Assembly (NCBI GenBank): GCA_003343995.1
Contig: QAKE01000011.1
Coordinates: 124,001 to 188,000, forward strand
DNA length: 64,000 nt
Source: Bacillota bacterium
GTDB lineage: Bacteria > Bacillota > Clostridia > Christensenellales > Borkfalkiaceae
Reading direction: 5' to 3'
In this document: positions 50,559 to 59,413 of the stretch, one piece after another
How positions within the stretch are numbered: the stretch's first letter is position 1
Layout of the letters: every line of letters begins with the position of its first letter
Notes under the pieces: generated by a model
Told to the model about the DNA's origin: nothing
Seen by the model: only the letters and a program-made list of their open reading frames with translations
Database searches by the model: none
Position numbers and translations under genes: made by a program

Positions 50559-51215
50559 ATGCGCTGGATTGACAAGCTGGAACGCCGCTTCGGGCGGCTG
50601 GGCATCCCCAATCTGATGAACATCATCTGCGCGGCCCAGGCAGTGGTCTGGTTCCTGGTGATGTTTGTCAACGCCAATCTGTATTACATCCTTTCCCTGA
50701 CCCGTACCGGGTTGATGCGGGGGTATATCTGGGAGGTTGTAACCTTCCTCTTTGTCCCCACCCTGACCTACAGCGCCTTTTCGCTGCTGCTGCAGCTCTA
50801 CTTTTACTGGTGGGTGGGCAACTCGCTGGAACGGGTCTGGGGCAGCTTCCGCTTCACCCTCTACATCCTCATCGGGGTGTTGGGGGCAGTGGTCTCCTGC
50901 CTGCTCACCGGGTCGGCCGGGTCGTCGGGCATCTTTCTCTCCCTCTTCTTTGCCTACGCCTGGATGTGGCCGGAACAGCAGATCCTGCTCTTCTTTTTCA
51001 TCCCCATCCGGGTCAAATGGCTGGGCCTGGCCGCCGCCGTGGTCTGGCTGTTCAACTTCTTCTCTCTGGGGGTCACCATGGCCTACCGGGCCAGCCTGGT
51101 CTTCGGCCTGGCCGGGTTCCTGGTCTTTTTCGGCCCCGAACTCTTCGCCTGGTGCCGGGACACCATCACAAGCTACAAGCGCCGTCGGGATTGGGAAAAC
51201 CGCTGGAAGCGGTAA
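50559..51215 (+). CDS. Rhomboid-like membrane protein lacking the catalytic His
   Basis: 218 residues, about six helices. The rhomboid core is recognisable: SLLLQLYFYWWVGNSLERVWGS (loop region) and AGSSGIFLSLFFAY, which keeps the GxSG serine. The last helix (YRASLVFGLAGFLVFF) has no His at the catalytic place, so protease activity is doubtful. May be a pseudo-rhomboid chaperone-type protein. AAAGGAG site; own promoter at 50480. Confidence 0.72.
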   Translation: MRWIDKLERRFGRLGIPNLMNIICAAQAVVWFLVMFVNANLYYILSLTRTGLMRGYIWEVVTFLFVPTLTYSAFSLLLQLYFYWWVGNSLERVWGSFRFTLYILIGVLGAVVSCLLTGSAGSSGIFLSLFFAYAWMWPEQQILLFFFIPIRVKWLGLAAAVVWLFNFFSLGVTMAYRASLVFGLAGFLVFFGPELFAWCRDTITSYKRRRDWENRWKR

Positions 51216-51254
51216 GCCTTTTCCCCGCGCATGACAGATAAGGAGGATTCGATT

Positions 51255-51578
51255 ATGAAACTCATCACCGCAATCGTCAACAAAGAGGATTCCCGCAGCG
51301 TCTGCAACGAGCTGCTCAAGCAGAAATTCTACGTCACCCGTCTGGCCACCACCGGCGGCTTCCTGATGGCCGGCAACATGACCCTGATGATCGGCACCGA
51401 GGATGAACGGGTGGATGACTGCATCGCCTGCATCGCCAAGTGCTGCAAGCAGCGTACCGAGATCGTCCCCGGCACCGCCTCCATCGGGCTGGGCATCGAG
51501 AGCGCCATGCCCATCGAGGTTACGGTGGGCGGCGCCACCGTCTTTGTCACCAACGTCGAGCGGTTCGAAAAGCTGTGA
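51255..51578 (+). CDS. darA: Cyclic-di-AMP receptor, PII-like
   Basis: 107 residues. DarA/PstA binds the second messenger c-di-AMP. N-terminus MKLITAIVNKEDSRSVCNELL, loop TRLATTGGFLMAGNMTLMIGTED and C-terminal GGATVFVTNVERFEKL are all diagnostic. AAGGAGG site. It precedes holB and ricT, as in Bacillus subtilis. Confidence 0.94.
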   Translation: MKLITAIVNKEDSRSVCNELLKQKFYVTRLATTGGFLMAGNMTLMIGTEDERVDDCIACIAKCCKQRTEIVPGTASIGLGIESAMPIEVTVGGATVFVTNVERFEKL

Positions 51579-52495
51579 ACACCGCCCCGATGCTGGATCG
51601 CATCGTCGGCAACCAGACACTGAAACAGGATCTCAAAGCCGCGCTCACGGCCGGACGCCTTGCCCACAGCATTCTGCTGGTGGGGGAGGCCGGCTGCGGG
51701 GCGGGCTTTGCTGCGCGCTGCCTGGCTGCCGATTATCTCTATCCCCGGGGCGGCCCCCATGCCGAGGCGGTCCTGCGGGGAGAGGACAGCGAGTGCATCA
51801 CGGTGCGGGGGGAGGGCGCCTCGGGCCAGATCAAGGTGGAGCGGATCCGCGCCGCCCGGGAGGCCATCCAGCATTCCGCCCTCTCCGCCGACGCGGCGGG
51901 CCGGGTCATGTTCATCTACGGTGCCCAGAACCTCAACGGGTCCTCGGCCAACGCCATGCTCAAGATCATCGAGGAACCCCCCGAGGGGGTGCTCTTCCTG
52001 CTCACCGCCACCAGCACCGCCGCGGTGCTGCCCACCATCCGCAGCCGCTGCGCTGCCTACACCCTGGCCCCGGTGGACGCCGGGGACTGCGCCCGCGCGC
52101 TGCGGGAGGCCATCCCCGCCCTGCCCGAGACCAAGGCCAACGACCTGGCCTTTCTCTATGAAGGGCACATCGGTTCCTGCCTGGCCGCGGTGCGGGACCC
52201 CAAGCTGTCCGCCGCCCGGGAGAACGCCGCCGCCCTCTGCACCCTGGTGCAGAAGGCCGACACCTACAAGGCAGCCGCCCTGCTGGCCCGGTGCGAAAAG
52301 GACCGGGAGGCGGCGCTGGAGCTGCTGCGTCAGACCCGCCTTGCCGCCTCGGCCGCCCTGCGCCGGCCCGGCTTCGCCGGCCTTCAGCCCGACAGGGCTG
52401 CCGTCCTGCTGGACGCGGCGGGCAAGGCCATGGGCGCCATCCGTGCCAACGGAAACCTGCGGCTGGCCCTGGCGCTGCTGGCGGCCGCCGTCTGA
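51575..52495 (+). CDS. holB: DNA polymerase III delta-prime subunit
   Basis: 306 residues. Clamp-loader subunit. GTG start overlaps the darA stop. The P-loop is degenerate (VGEAGCGAGFAAR, no Lys), as is common for delta-prime, while the block MFIYGAQNLNGSSANAMLKIIEEPPEGVLFLLT and SRC in TIRSRCAAY are typical. Shorter C-terminus than the E. coli protein. Confidence 0.88.
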   Translation: MNTAPMLDRIVGNQTLKQDLKAALTAGRLAHSILLVGEAGCGAGFAARCLAADYLYPRGGPHAEAVLRGEDSECITVRGEGASGQIKVERIRAAREAIQHSALSADAAGRVMFIYGAQNLNGSSANAMLKIIEEPPEGVLFLLTATSTAAVLPTIRSRCAAYTLAPVDAGDCARALREAIPALPETKANDLAFLYEGHIGSCLAAVRDPKLSAARENAAALCTLVQKADTYKAAALLARCEKDREAALELLRQTRLAASAALRRPGFAGLQPDRAAVLLDAAGKAMGAIRANGNLRLALALLAAAV

Positions 52496-52526
52496 CCCCA
52501 ACCCCAAGAAAAGGATTGCCAAAATT

Positions 52527-53369
52527 ATGAAAGTCATTTCCGTCAAATTCAAGGAAAGCGGCCGGGCCTACTACTTTGATCCCGGCACCCTCCAGCCCCA
52601 GACGGGGGAGTACGTCGTGGTGGAGACCGCCCGCGGGGTGGAGTGCGGCGAGGTGGTCCGCGCCGCCCATGAGCTGCCCAGCGGCGGCGCACCCCGGGAA
52701 ATCAAACCGGTGCTGCGGATGGCCGACGGGGTGGACATCCGCCGGATGCGCCAGAACCGCGCCGACGAGCGGGCCGCCTTCCGCCTGTGCGAGGAGCGCA
52801 TCGCCGCCCACAAGCTGCAGATGAAGCTGGTGGACGCCGAGTATACCCTGGACCGCAACAAGCTGGTCTTTTACTTCACCGCCGACAACCGGGTGGACTT
52901 CCGAGATCTGGTCAAGGACCTGGCCGGGCAGTTCCACACCCGCATCGAACTGCGCCAGATCGGCGTCCGGGACGAGAGCAAGATGCTGGGCGGCCTGGGG
53001 GTCTGCGGCCAGCCCTTCTGCTGCAGCCGCTTCCTCAAGAACTTCCAGCCCGTCTCCATCAAGATGGCCAAGGAACAGGGCCTTTCCCTCAACCCGGCCA
53101 AGATCAGCGGCGCCTGCGGGCGGCTGATGTGCTGCCTGGGCTATGAGCAGAAGAGCTACGAGTATCTCAACGCCATCACCCCCCAGCCGGGCAGCGTGGT
53201 GCGCACCCCCGACGGGGAGGGCACCGTCCTGGAGGCCAACGTGGTCTCCGGAACCCTCAAGGTCCGCAGCGTGGAGAGCCTGGCCCCCAAACTCTACAAA
53301 CGCAGCGAGTGCACCTACCTGCGCGGCGGCAAACGGGCGCCCATCCAGCCCGATCCCGAGGAGGATTGA
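52527..53369 (+). CDS. ricT: PSP1-domain protein, RicT/YaaT
   Basis: 280 residues. RicT is part of the RicAFT complex that supports RNase Y cleavage and sporulation or biofilm phosphorelay in Bacillus. The PSP1 core (RIELRQIGVRDESKMLGGLGVCG) and the Cys sets in VCGQPFCCSRF and ACGRLMCCLGYE, which bind a 4Fe-4S cluster, are intact. Follows holB as in other Firmicutes. Confidence 0.92.
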   Translation: MKVISVKFKESGRAYYFDPGTLQPQTGEYVVVETARGVECGEVVRAAHELPSGGAPREIKPVLRMADGVDIRRMRQNRADERAAFRLCEERIAAHKLQMKLVDAEYTLDRNKLVFYFTADNRVDFRDLVKDLAGQFHTRIELRQIGVRDESKMLGGLGVCGQPFCCSRFLKNFQPVSIKMAKEQGLSLNPAKISGACGRLMCCLGYEQKSYEYLNAITPQPGSVVRTPDGEGTVLEANVVSGTLKVRSVESLAPKLYKRSECTYLRGGKRAPIQPDPEED

Positions 53370-53392
53370 GCAGGGATTTTTTGGGGATGCCC

Positions 53393-53421
53393 TTGCAAAC
53401 CCTGCCGCCGGATGGTACAAT
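53393..53421 (+). promoter_or_regulatory. Promoter of the ferredoxin gene
   Basis: TTGCAA, 17-bp spacer, TACAAT. Confidence 0.7.
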
Positions 53422-53510
53422 AATGGAAACGCAGGAATGCGTCCCGCCGGTTCCCCACCGTGCACGGCCCGACGGTCAAAATTTATAGCACGGAGATAAG
53501 GAGATTCACG

Positions 53511-53678
53511 ATGGCTCATATGGTTACTGACGAGTGTGTTGCTTGCGGCGCTTGCGTTGATACCTGCCCCGTCGGCGCGATCACCATGGGCGCCAAGGCT
53601 GAGGTTGACGCTGCTGCCTGTGTGGACTGCGGCGCCTGCGAGGGTGCTTGCCCCACCGGTGCGATCAAGCCGGAATAA
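53511..53678 (+). CDS. 2[4Fe-4S] ferredoxin, clostridial type
   Basis: 55 residues. Two cluster motifs CVACGACVDTCP and CVDCGACEGACP. Electron carrier of fermentative metabolism (pyruvate:ferredoxin oxidoreductase, hydrogenases). It has its own promoter and terminator and a high-expression codon choice (fewer GC-ending codons at the start), and interrupts the usual ricT to trmN6 order. TAAGGAG site. Confidence 0.94.
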   Translation: MAHMVTDECVACGACVDTCPVGAITMGAKAEVDAAACVDCGACEGACPTGAIKPE

Positions 53679-53693
53679 GTAAAACACTTCCGA

Positions 53694-53728
53694 AACGCGG
53701 CCGGTGGCGACACCGCGCCGCGTTTTTT
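53694..53728 (+). terminator. Terminator of the ferredoxin gene
   Basis: ACGCGGC ... GCCGCGT stem around CGGTGGCGACACCG, then TTTTTT. Confidence 0.75.
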
Positions 53729-53761
53729 GTCTGCCATTTTCCATCGTCAAGGGAGACCGCC

Positions 53762-54457
53762 ATGCCCCACACCGAAATCCTGGACGCCGGCACCCGGGTG
53801 CTCACCGCCCCCGGGGCTACCTTCGGCTCCGACGCCCTGCTGCTGGCCCGGTTTGCCCGGCCCCGGCCCAACCAGCGGGCGCTGGACCTGTGCAGCGGCT
53901 GCGGCATCGTGGCCCTGGCCTGGCACGACATGGGCCACCGTGGCCCATGCGACGCGGTGGAGCTGGACCCCGCAGCCAGCGCCCTCTGTGCCGCCGCGGT
54001 GGCGGAAAACGGCCCGGAGGCCGCCCATATCCGCCCCCTGTGCGCCGACCTGCGGCAGTTCTGCCAGGCGGGGCCGGAACGGGGCCGGTACGCCTTTGCC
54101 GCCTGCAACCCGCCCTACTTCACCGGCGGCTTTGTCAGCCCCGACCCCCGCCGGGCCGCCGCCCGCCACGACGGCAGCTGCACCGTGGGGGATGTGGCGG
54201 CCTGCGCCGCCCGGGCGCTGCAGGATGGGGGGCGCCTGGCCCTCTGCCACCGGCCGGAACAGATGGCCGCGGTCTTTGCCGCCCTCTGCGCCGCCGGGCT
54301 GGAACCCAAACGGGTGGCCCTGGTCCGCCACCAGCCGGGCGGCAGGCCCTGGCTCTTTCTCACCGAGGCCCGCAAGGGGGGCCGTCCCGGTCTGGTGTGG
54401 GAAGAGGACGTCCTGGTGGAAACCGGGGTGCGCTACGGGCCGGATTCATTGGAATAA
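53762..54457 (+). CDS. trmN6: tRNA1(Val) (adenine(37)-N6)-methyltransferase-like protein
   Basis: 231 residues. SAM-binding loop DLCSGCGIVALA near residue 42 and the N6-adenine motif NPPYF (in ACNPPYFTGGF). Family YfiC/YabB. N-terminal FGSDALLLARFA is also conserved. GGGAGA site. Matches the position of yabB after ricT/yabA in Bacillus. Confidence 0.86.
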   Translation: MPHTEILDAGTRVLTAPGATFGSDALLLARFARPRPNQRALDLCSGCGIVALAWHDMGHRGPCDAVELDPAASALCAAAVAENGPEAAHIRPLCADLRQFCQAGPERGRYAFAACNPPYFTGGFVSPDPRRAAARHDGSCTVGDVAACAARALQDGGRLALCHRPEQMAAVFAALCAAGLEPKRVALVRHQPGGRPWLFLTEARKGGRPGLVWEEDVLVETGVRYGPDSLE

Positions 54458-54460
54458 GAC

Positions 54461-54506
54461 AAAACACCGCCGCAGGGATGCACAGGCACCCTGCGGCGGT
54501 GTTTTT
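54461..54506. terminator. Bidirectional terminator between trmN6 and the fab operon
   Basis: AAAACACCGCCGCAGGG and its exact complement (17 bp) around an 11-nt loop; serves both convergent units. Confidence 0.9.
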
Positions 54507-54515
54507 GGTTCAGAT

Positions 54516-54983
54516 TCAGACCGTTCCCTCTTCCTCGGCCCGGTCCGGCAGAGGAATCTCGGGCATCAGCTCATTGGAGACGATGGTGAGCATCTCCTCC
54601 AGCTTCTTCACATCCTCGATGGGGAACCGCTGTTTGACCCGGTCCACCACCTGCTGCAGATAGGCGTAGCTGATGTTGTAGTAGTCGATGTATTTTCGGG
54701 TGGGGCGCAGATGATACTCCCGCTTGTCGGTGAGGGACTGGATCTTTTCCACATAACCCTTTTTGACCAGCGAGTTGATCTTGTAGGCCGCGTTGGGGGT
54801 GGAAATGTGCATCATGCTGGAAAACTCGGCGATGGTGGGGCTGCCCATGGCCATGATCCCCTCCATGCAGAAGGATTCCACCGTGGTCAGGGTAGCCTCG
54901 CGGCTCTCGAACCGGCTGAAAACCTTCTGGTAAAAATGCAGCTTGAACTTGGTGTAGACATTTTCAAACGCTTTGTCCAGCAT
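54516..54983 (-). CDS. MarR family regulator of fatty acid synthesis (FabT-like)
   Basis: 155 residues. Winged helix in residues about 45-110 (SREATLTTVESFCMEGIM, then MHISTPNAAYKINSLVKKGYVEKIQSLTDKREYHLRPT). The DKR wing motif is typical of MarR proteins. As last gene of the fab operon it parallels FabT, which represses fab genes when bound to acyl-ACP. A palindrome at the operon promoter is its probable target. Start fixed by CAGGAGG; the frame runs further upstream without purpose. Confidence 0.82.
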   Translation of the reverse strand: MLDKAFENVYTKFKLHFYQKVFSRFESREATLTTVESFCMEGIMAMGSPTIAEFSSMMHISTPNAAYKINSLVKKGYVEKIQSLTDKREYHLRPTRKYIDYYNISYAYLQQVVDRVKQRFPIEDVKKLEEMLTIVSNELMPEIPLPDRAEEEGTV

Positions 54984-55036
54984 GGCAAATACCTCCTGTA
55001 TCATCTGCGGGGTCCAGCAACGGGCCCCCGCTGGGT

Positions 55037-55504
55037 TCAGGCCTTCCCCGCGTCGGTGATCGCAAAGATCAGTTCGGCGTTGGCGGCACGCTGTCCATCC
55101 ACCCAGGCCGTCGCCTTGCCGATCCCCAGGGCGCCGTGCTGTTCCACCAGTTCGCATTCCAGGGTCAGCACATCCCCCGGCACCACCTGCCGGCGGAACC
55201 GTGCGCTGCGCACCCCGCCGAAGAGGGCCAGCTTGCCCCGGTTCTCGGGCAGGCTCAGCGCCGCCACCGCGCCGGTCTGGGCCAGCGCTTCCAGGATCAG
55301 CACCCCGGGCATCACCGGCTGCCCCGGGAAATGCCCGCAGAAGAAGGGCTCGTTCAGGGTGACGCACTTGATCCCCCTGGCCCACTGTCCGGGCGTGTAG
55401 TCGGTGATTTTGTCCACCAGGGCGAAGGGATACCGGTGGGGCAGAATCTCGGCGATCTGGGCCGCGTTCAGGGCGCGCGGCGGGTCGTTCCCAGTGATTG
55501 GCAT
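55037..55504 (-). CDS. fabZ: 3-hydroxyacyl-ACP dehydratase FabZ
   Basis: 155 residues. Active site HFPGQPVMPGVLILEALAQ with His and Glu in place; ILPHRYPFALVDKI at the N-terminus. Dehydrates 3-hydroxyacyl-ACP to trans-2-enoyl-ACP. No FabA or FabN neighbour, so this FabZ must serve the cycle alone or also isomerise. GGGAGG site; 4-bp gap after fabF. Confidence 0.94.
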   Translation of the reverse strand: MPITGNDPPRALNAAQIAEILPHRYPFALVDKITDYTPGQWARGIKCVTLNEPFFCGHFPGQPVMPGVLILEALAQTGAVAALSLPENRGKLALFGGVRSARFRRQVVPGDVLTLECELVEQHGALGIGKATAWVDGQRAANAELIFAITDAGKA

Positions 55505-55507
55505 TTT

Positions 55508-56758
55508 TCAACCCTCCCAACGCTTGAAGACAACGCAGGCGTTGTGGCCGCCAAAGCCCAGGCTGTCGCTCATGGCATAGTCCACCTGTTGTGCCCGGCC
55601 CACGTTGGGGATGTAGTCCAGGTCACATTCGGGGTCGGGCTGCTGCAGGTTGATGGTGGCGGGCAGGAACCCGTCGTGGAGCGCCAGGGCGGTGAACACC
55701 CCTTCCACGCCGCCGGCGCCGCCCAGCAGATGTCCGGTCATGGACTTGGTGCTGGAGACAGCCAGATGATGGGCGTGCTCGCCAAAGACGGTCTTGATGG
55801 CGGCGGTTTCGCCGCTGTCGTTCAGATGGGTGCCGGTGCCGTGGGCGTTGATGTAGCCCACCTGCTCGGGCGCGATGCCGGCGTCGGCCAGGGCCAGCGC
55901 CATGCTCCGGGCGCCGCCCTCCCCGTTGGGGGCGGGGGCGGTGATGTGATGGGCGTCGCAGGTGGCGCCGTAGCCCACCATCTCGGCATAGATCTTGGCG
56001 CCCCGGGCTTTGGCGTGTTCCAGTTCCTCCAGCACCAGCAGACCGCAGCCCTCGCCGATGACAAAGCCGCCGCGCTCGGCGTCAAAGGGGATGGAGGCGC
56101 GGTTGGGGTCGGTGGCGGTGGACAGGGCTTTCATGCTGGAGAAGCCGCCCACACCCAGCGGGCTGATGCAGCTCTCGGTGCCGCCGCACAGGGCTAGGTC
56201 GGCGTAGCCGTCCCGGATCAGGTGGAAGGCGTCGCCGATGGCGTTGGTGCCGCCGGCGCAGGCGGTGACGGGGCAGGTGCACATCCCCTTGAGGCCAAAA
56301 CGGATGGCCACCTGGCCTGCCGCCATGTTGGCGATGGCCATGGGGACAAAGAAGGGGCTGACCCGCTCAAAGCCCTTGGCCTCGCCCCGGGCGTGCTCCT
56401 CCTCGATGGTGGGCAGACCGCCCACGCCGCTGGAAATGACGGTGGCGAACCGCTGGGCGTCGGCTTCGCTCAGGGCGTCCCCCACAAGACCGCAGTCCTC
56501 CATGGCTTCGGCGGCCGCGGCCACCGCAAACTGGGTAAAGCGGGCCATCTTGCGGGCGTCCCGCTTGTCCATCCGGGCAGCGGGGTCAAAGTTCTTGACC
56601 TCGGCGGCCAGCTTGATCTTGAAATCGGTGGTATCAAAGGCGGTGATGGGCGCCACGCCGCACTCGCCCCGGCGGACGGCGGCCCAGCTTTCGGCCGTCG
56701 TGTTGCCGGTGGGGTTGACGGTGCCCAGACCGGTGATGACAACTCTGCGTTTTTCCAT
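55508..56758 (-). CDS. fabF: 3-oxoacyl-ACP synthase II FabF
   Basis: 416 residues. Catalytic Cys in VTACAGGTNAIG, His in NAHGTGT and His in MTGHLLGGAGG. Elongates acyl-ACP with malonyl-ACP. N-terminus RRVVITGLGTVNPTG. 12-bp gap after fabG. Confidence 0.95.
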   Translation of the reverse strand: MEKRRVVITGLGTVNPTGNTTAESWAAVRRGECGVAPITAFDTTDFKIKLAAEVKNFDPAARMDKRDARKMARFTQFAVAAAAEAMEDCGLVGDALSEADAQRFATVISSGVGGLPTIEEEHARGEAKGFERVSPFFVPMAIANMAAGQVAIRFGLKGMCTCPVTACAGGTNAIGDAFHLIRDGYADLALCGGTESCISPLGVGGFSSMKALSTATDPNRASIPFDAERGGFVIGEGCGLLVLEELEHAKARGAKIYAEMVGYGATCDAHHITAPAPNGEGGARSMALALADAGIAPEQVGYINAHGTGTHLNDSGETAAIKTVFGEHAHHLAVSSTKSMTGHLLGGAGGVEGVFTALALHDGFLPATINLQQPDPECDLDYIPNVGRAQQVDYAMSDSLGFGGHNACVVFKRWEG

Positions 56759-56770
56759 AACTGCTCCTCC

Positions 56771-57517
56771 TCACATGCCCATGCCGCCGTCCACGCCCAG
56801 CACCTGGCCGGTGATGTACCCGGCTTGGGAGCTGGCCAGGAAGGCCACGGCATCGGCGATGTCCTCGGGACGGCCGGCGTGCCCCGCCGGAACCCCGGCC
56901 AGCGCCGCGGTGCGGGCTGCCTCGGGCATGGCGGCGGTCATGTCGGTCTCGATAAAGCCGGGGGCCACCGCGTTGGCGGTGACGCCGCGCCCGGCCAATT
57001 CCTTGGCGATGCTCTTGGTCAGGCCAATGAGCCCGGCCTTGCTGGCGGCGTAGTTGGTCTGGCCGGCGTTGCCGTGCAGCCCCACCACGCTGCTGATGCA
57101 GATGATGCGGCCGCTGCGCTGGCGCATCATCACCCGGCTGGCGGCCTTGCAGCAGAAGAAGGCGCCCTTGAGGTTGGTGTCGATGACCTTGTCAAAGTCC
57201 TCCTCGCCCATCCGCATCAGCAGTTTGTCGGCGTTGACGCCGGCGTTGTTGACCAGCACATCCAGCCGCCCGAACCGGGCGACGGTGTCCTCCACCAGTT
57301 TCTGGCAGGCGGCGGGGTCCTTCACATCGGCCTGCATCGTCACCGCCTCCACCCCGTACTGGCGGCAGAGGTCGGCGGTCTCTTCGGCCGCGGCGGCGCT
57401 GCCCGCGTAGTTGACGCAGACATTGCATCCGGCCTTGGCCAGGGCCACGCAGACAGCCCGGCCAATCCCGCGGCTGCCGCCGGTGACCAGGGCGGCGCGG
57501 TTCTGGATCTCCTTCAT
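56771..57517 (-). CDS. fabG: 3-oxoacyl-ACP reductase FabG
   Basis: 248 residues. Short-chain dehydrogenase: NADPH loop TGGSRGIGRA, NNAGVN, catalytic Ser (SSVVG), Tyr and Lys in YAASKAG. Start at 57517 with GGAGGAGG; 1 nt after the fabD stop. Confidence 0.95.
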   Translation of the reverse strand: MKEIQNRAALVTGGSRGIGRAVCVALAKAGCNVCVNYAGSAAAAEETADLCRQYGVEAVTMQADVKDPAACQKLVEDTVARFGRLDVLVNNAGVNADKLLMRMGEEDFDKVIDTNLKGAFFCCKAASRVMMRQRSGRIICISSVVGLHGNAGQTNYAASKAGLIGLTKSIAKELAGRGVTANAVAPGFIETDMTAAMPEAARTAALAGVPAGHAGRPEDIADAVAFLASSQAGYITGQVLGVDGGMGM

Positions 57518-57518
57518 A

Positions 57519-58460
57519 TTATACCTCCTCCCGCAGGGTTTTGACAACCTCTTCCAGCTCGTCGGCGGTCTCGGCGGGCAGGCAGCGGATCGCTGTGCCG
57601 ACGGTTTTCTTCACAAAGCCGCTGATGGCGTGGCCGGGGCCGATCTCCACCACCGTGTTCACACCCAGCTCGGCCAGGCGGCGGATGGTGTCCTCCAGAT
57701 AGACGCTGCTCTGGACCTGGCGCTCCAGCAGGGCGGGGATGGTATCGCTCTCGGCCTTCTCACGGCCAAGGCAGTTGAAGAGAACGGGGAAGTCCATCTC
57801 CCCGAAATCCACCGTCTGGAACCGCTGGGCCAGGGCGTCCCCGGCGGGGTGCATCAGGCTGGTGTGGAAGGGGCCGCTGACCTTCAGGGGAATGCAGCGG
57901 CGGGCGCCGGCGGCCTTGGCCAGCTCGGCGGCCTTGTTCACCGCGGCCAGTTCGCCGCCGATGACCAGCTGGCCGGGGCAGTTGTAGTTGCAGATCTGCA
58001 CAACCCCCAGCCCGGCGGCCTGTTCGCAGCATTGGGCCAGCTTGTCCCGGTCCAGGGCCAGGATGGCGGTCATGCCGCACTCGATGCCCTCGGCGGCCTT
58101 GGCCATGGCCTTGCCGCGGAAGGCGGCCAGATCCACCGCCGTCCTGGCATCAAAGACCCCGGCGGCCTCCAGGGCGGAGTATTCGCCCAGGGACAGCCCG
58201 GCGGCGTAGGCGGGGCGGATGCCCGCTTGGCGCAGCACCGCAGTAACCCCGGCGGCAAAGGCCACCATGCAGGGCTGGGTGTACTGGGTCAGGTTGATGA
58301 CCCCCTCGGGGTCGGAAAAGCAGGTGGTTTTCAGGTCAAAGTCCAGCCCCTGGGCCGCCTCGTCCAGAACCCTGGCAAAGGCGGGGAACCGCTCGTACAG
58401 ATCGGCGCCCATCCCGGCGTGCTGGCTGCCCTGACCGGCATACAAAAAGGCAAGTTTCAT
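57519..58460 (-). CDS. fabD: Malonyl-CoA:ACP transacylase FabD
   Basis: 313 residues. N-terminal FLYAGQGSQHAGMG, nucleophile Ser in GLSLGEYSAL, catalytic His in VSGPFHTSLM. Loads malonyl groups on ACP. Confidence 0.95.
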   Translation of the reverse strand: MKLAFLYAGQGSQHAGMGADLYERFPAFARVLDEAAQGLDFDLKTTCFSDPEGVINLTQYTQPCMVAFAAGVTAVLRQAGIRPAYAAGLSLGEYSALEAAGVFDARTAVDLAAFRGKAMAKAAEGIECGMTAILALDRDKLAQCCEQAAGLGVVQICNYNCPGQLVIGGELAAVNKAAELAKAAGARRCIPLKVSGPFHTSLMHPAGDALAQRFQTVDFGEMDFPVLFNCLGREKAESDTIPALLERQVQSSVYLEDTIRRLAELGVNTVVEIGPGHAISGFVKKTVGTAIRCLPAETADELEEVVKTLREEV

Positions 58461-58474
58461 CGTTGTGTCTCCTT

Positions 58475-59413
58475 TCAGACCTGCATGGCGCCCAGCTCGG
58501 CCAGCCGGGTGCGGCAGTCCGCCATCATCTCGTCCAGGATGGCGGACACCGGGCGGATCTCGTGCAGCATGCCGGCCACCTGACCGGCCATCAGGCTGCC
58601 GGTGTCGGTGTCGCCCTCAAAGACGGCACGGCGCAGGCTGCCCAGGGTGAACTTTTCCAGCTCCATCTTGTCGGCGCCGGCCTTCTCCTGCCGGACGTAT
58701 TCCCGGCTCATCTTGTTCTTGAGCACCCGCACCGGGGTGCCGCCGATCCGGCCGGTGACGATGGTATCGCTGTCCTTGGCCTTGAGCAGGGCGGCCTTGT
58801 AGTTGGGATGGATGGGGCACTCCTCCGAGGTCAGCAGGCAGGTGCCGATCTGGGCGCCGCAGGCCCCCAGGGCAAAGGCGGCGGCCAGCTGCCGGCCACT
58901 GGCGATGCCGCCGGCGGCGATCACCGGCAGATCCACCGCGTCAACCACCTGGGGCACCAGGGCCATGGTGGCCATCTCGCCCACATGGCCGCCGCTCTCG
59001 GTGCCCTCGGCGATGACGGCGTCGGCGCCGCAGGCGGCCAGATGCCTGGCCAGCACCGCAGCGGCCACCACCGGGATCACCTTGATGCCGGCGGCCTTCC
59101 ATTCCTTCATGTATTTCCCGGGATTGCCGGCGCCGGTGGTGACCACCTGGACGCCCTCCTCCACCACGATCCTGGCGAACTCGTCGGCCTGGGGATGCAT
59201 CAGCATGATGTTGACCCCGAAAGGCTTGTCGGTCAGTTCCTTGCAGCGGCGGATGTTCTCCCGCAGCGAATCGGTATTCATCCCGCCGGCGCCGATCAGG
59301 CCCAGCGCCCCGGCGTTGGAGCAGGCGGCGGCGAACTCGCCGGTGGCGATGTTGGCCATGCCGCCCTGGATGATGGGGTACTTGGTGCCCAGAATTTCGT
59401 TCAGCAGTTTCAT
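58475..59413 (-). CDS. fabK: Enoyl-ACP reductase FabK (FMN-dependent)
   Basis: 312 residues. Nitronate-monooxygenase-type TIM barrel: YPIIQGGMANIATGEFAAA, GVNIMLMHPQ, AEGTESGGHVGEM (active-site His) and VIAAGGIASGRQLAAA. FabK replaces FabI and is insensitive to triclosan. Overlaps fabH by ATGA. Confidence 0.94.
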   Translation of the reverse strand: MKLLNEILGTKYPIIQGGMANIATGEFAAACSNAGALGLIGAGGMNTDSLRENIRRCKELTDKPFGVNIMLMHPQADEFARIVVEEGVQVVTTGAGNPGKYMKEWKAAGIKVIPVVAAAVLARHLAACGADAVIAEGTESGGHVGEMATMALVPQVVDAVDLPVIAAGGIASGRQLAAAFALGACGAQIGTCLLTSEECPIHPNYKAALLKAKDSDTIVTGRIGGTPVRVLKNKMSREYVRQEKAGADKMELEKFTLGSLRRAVFEGDTDTGSLMAGQVAGMLHEIRPVSAILDEMMADCRTRLAELGAMQV

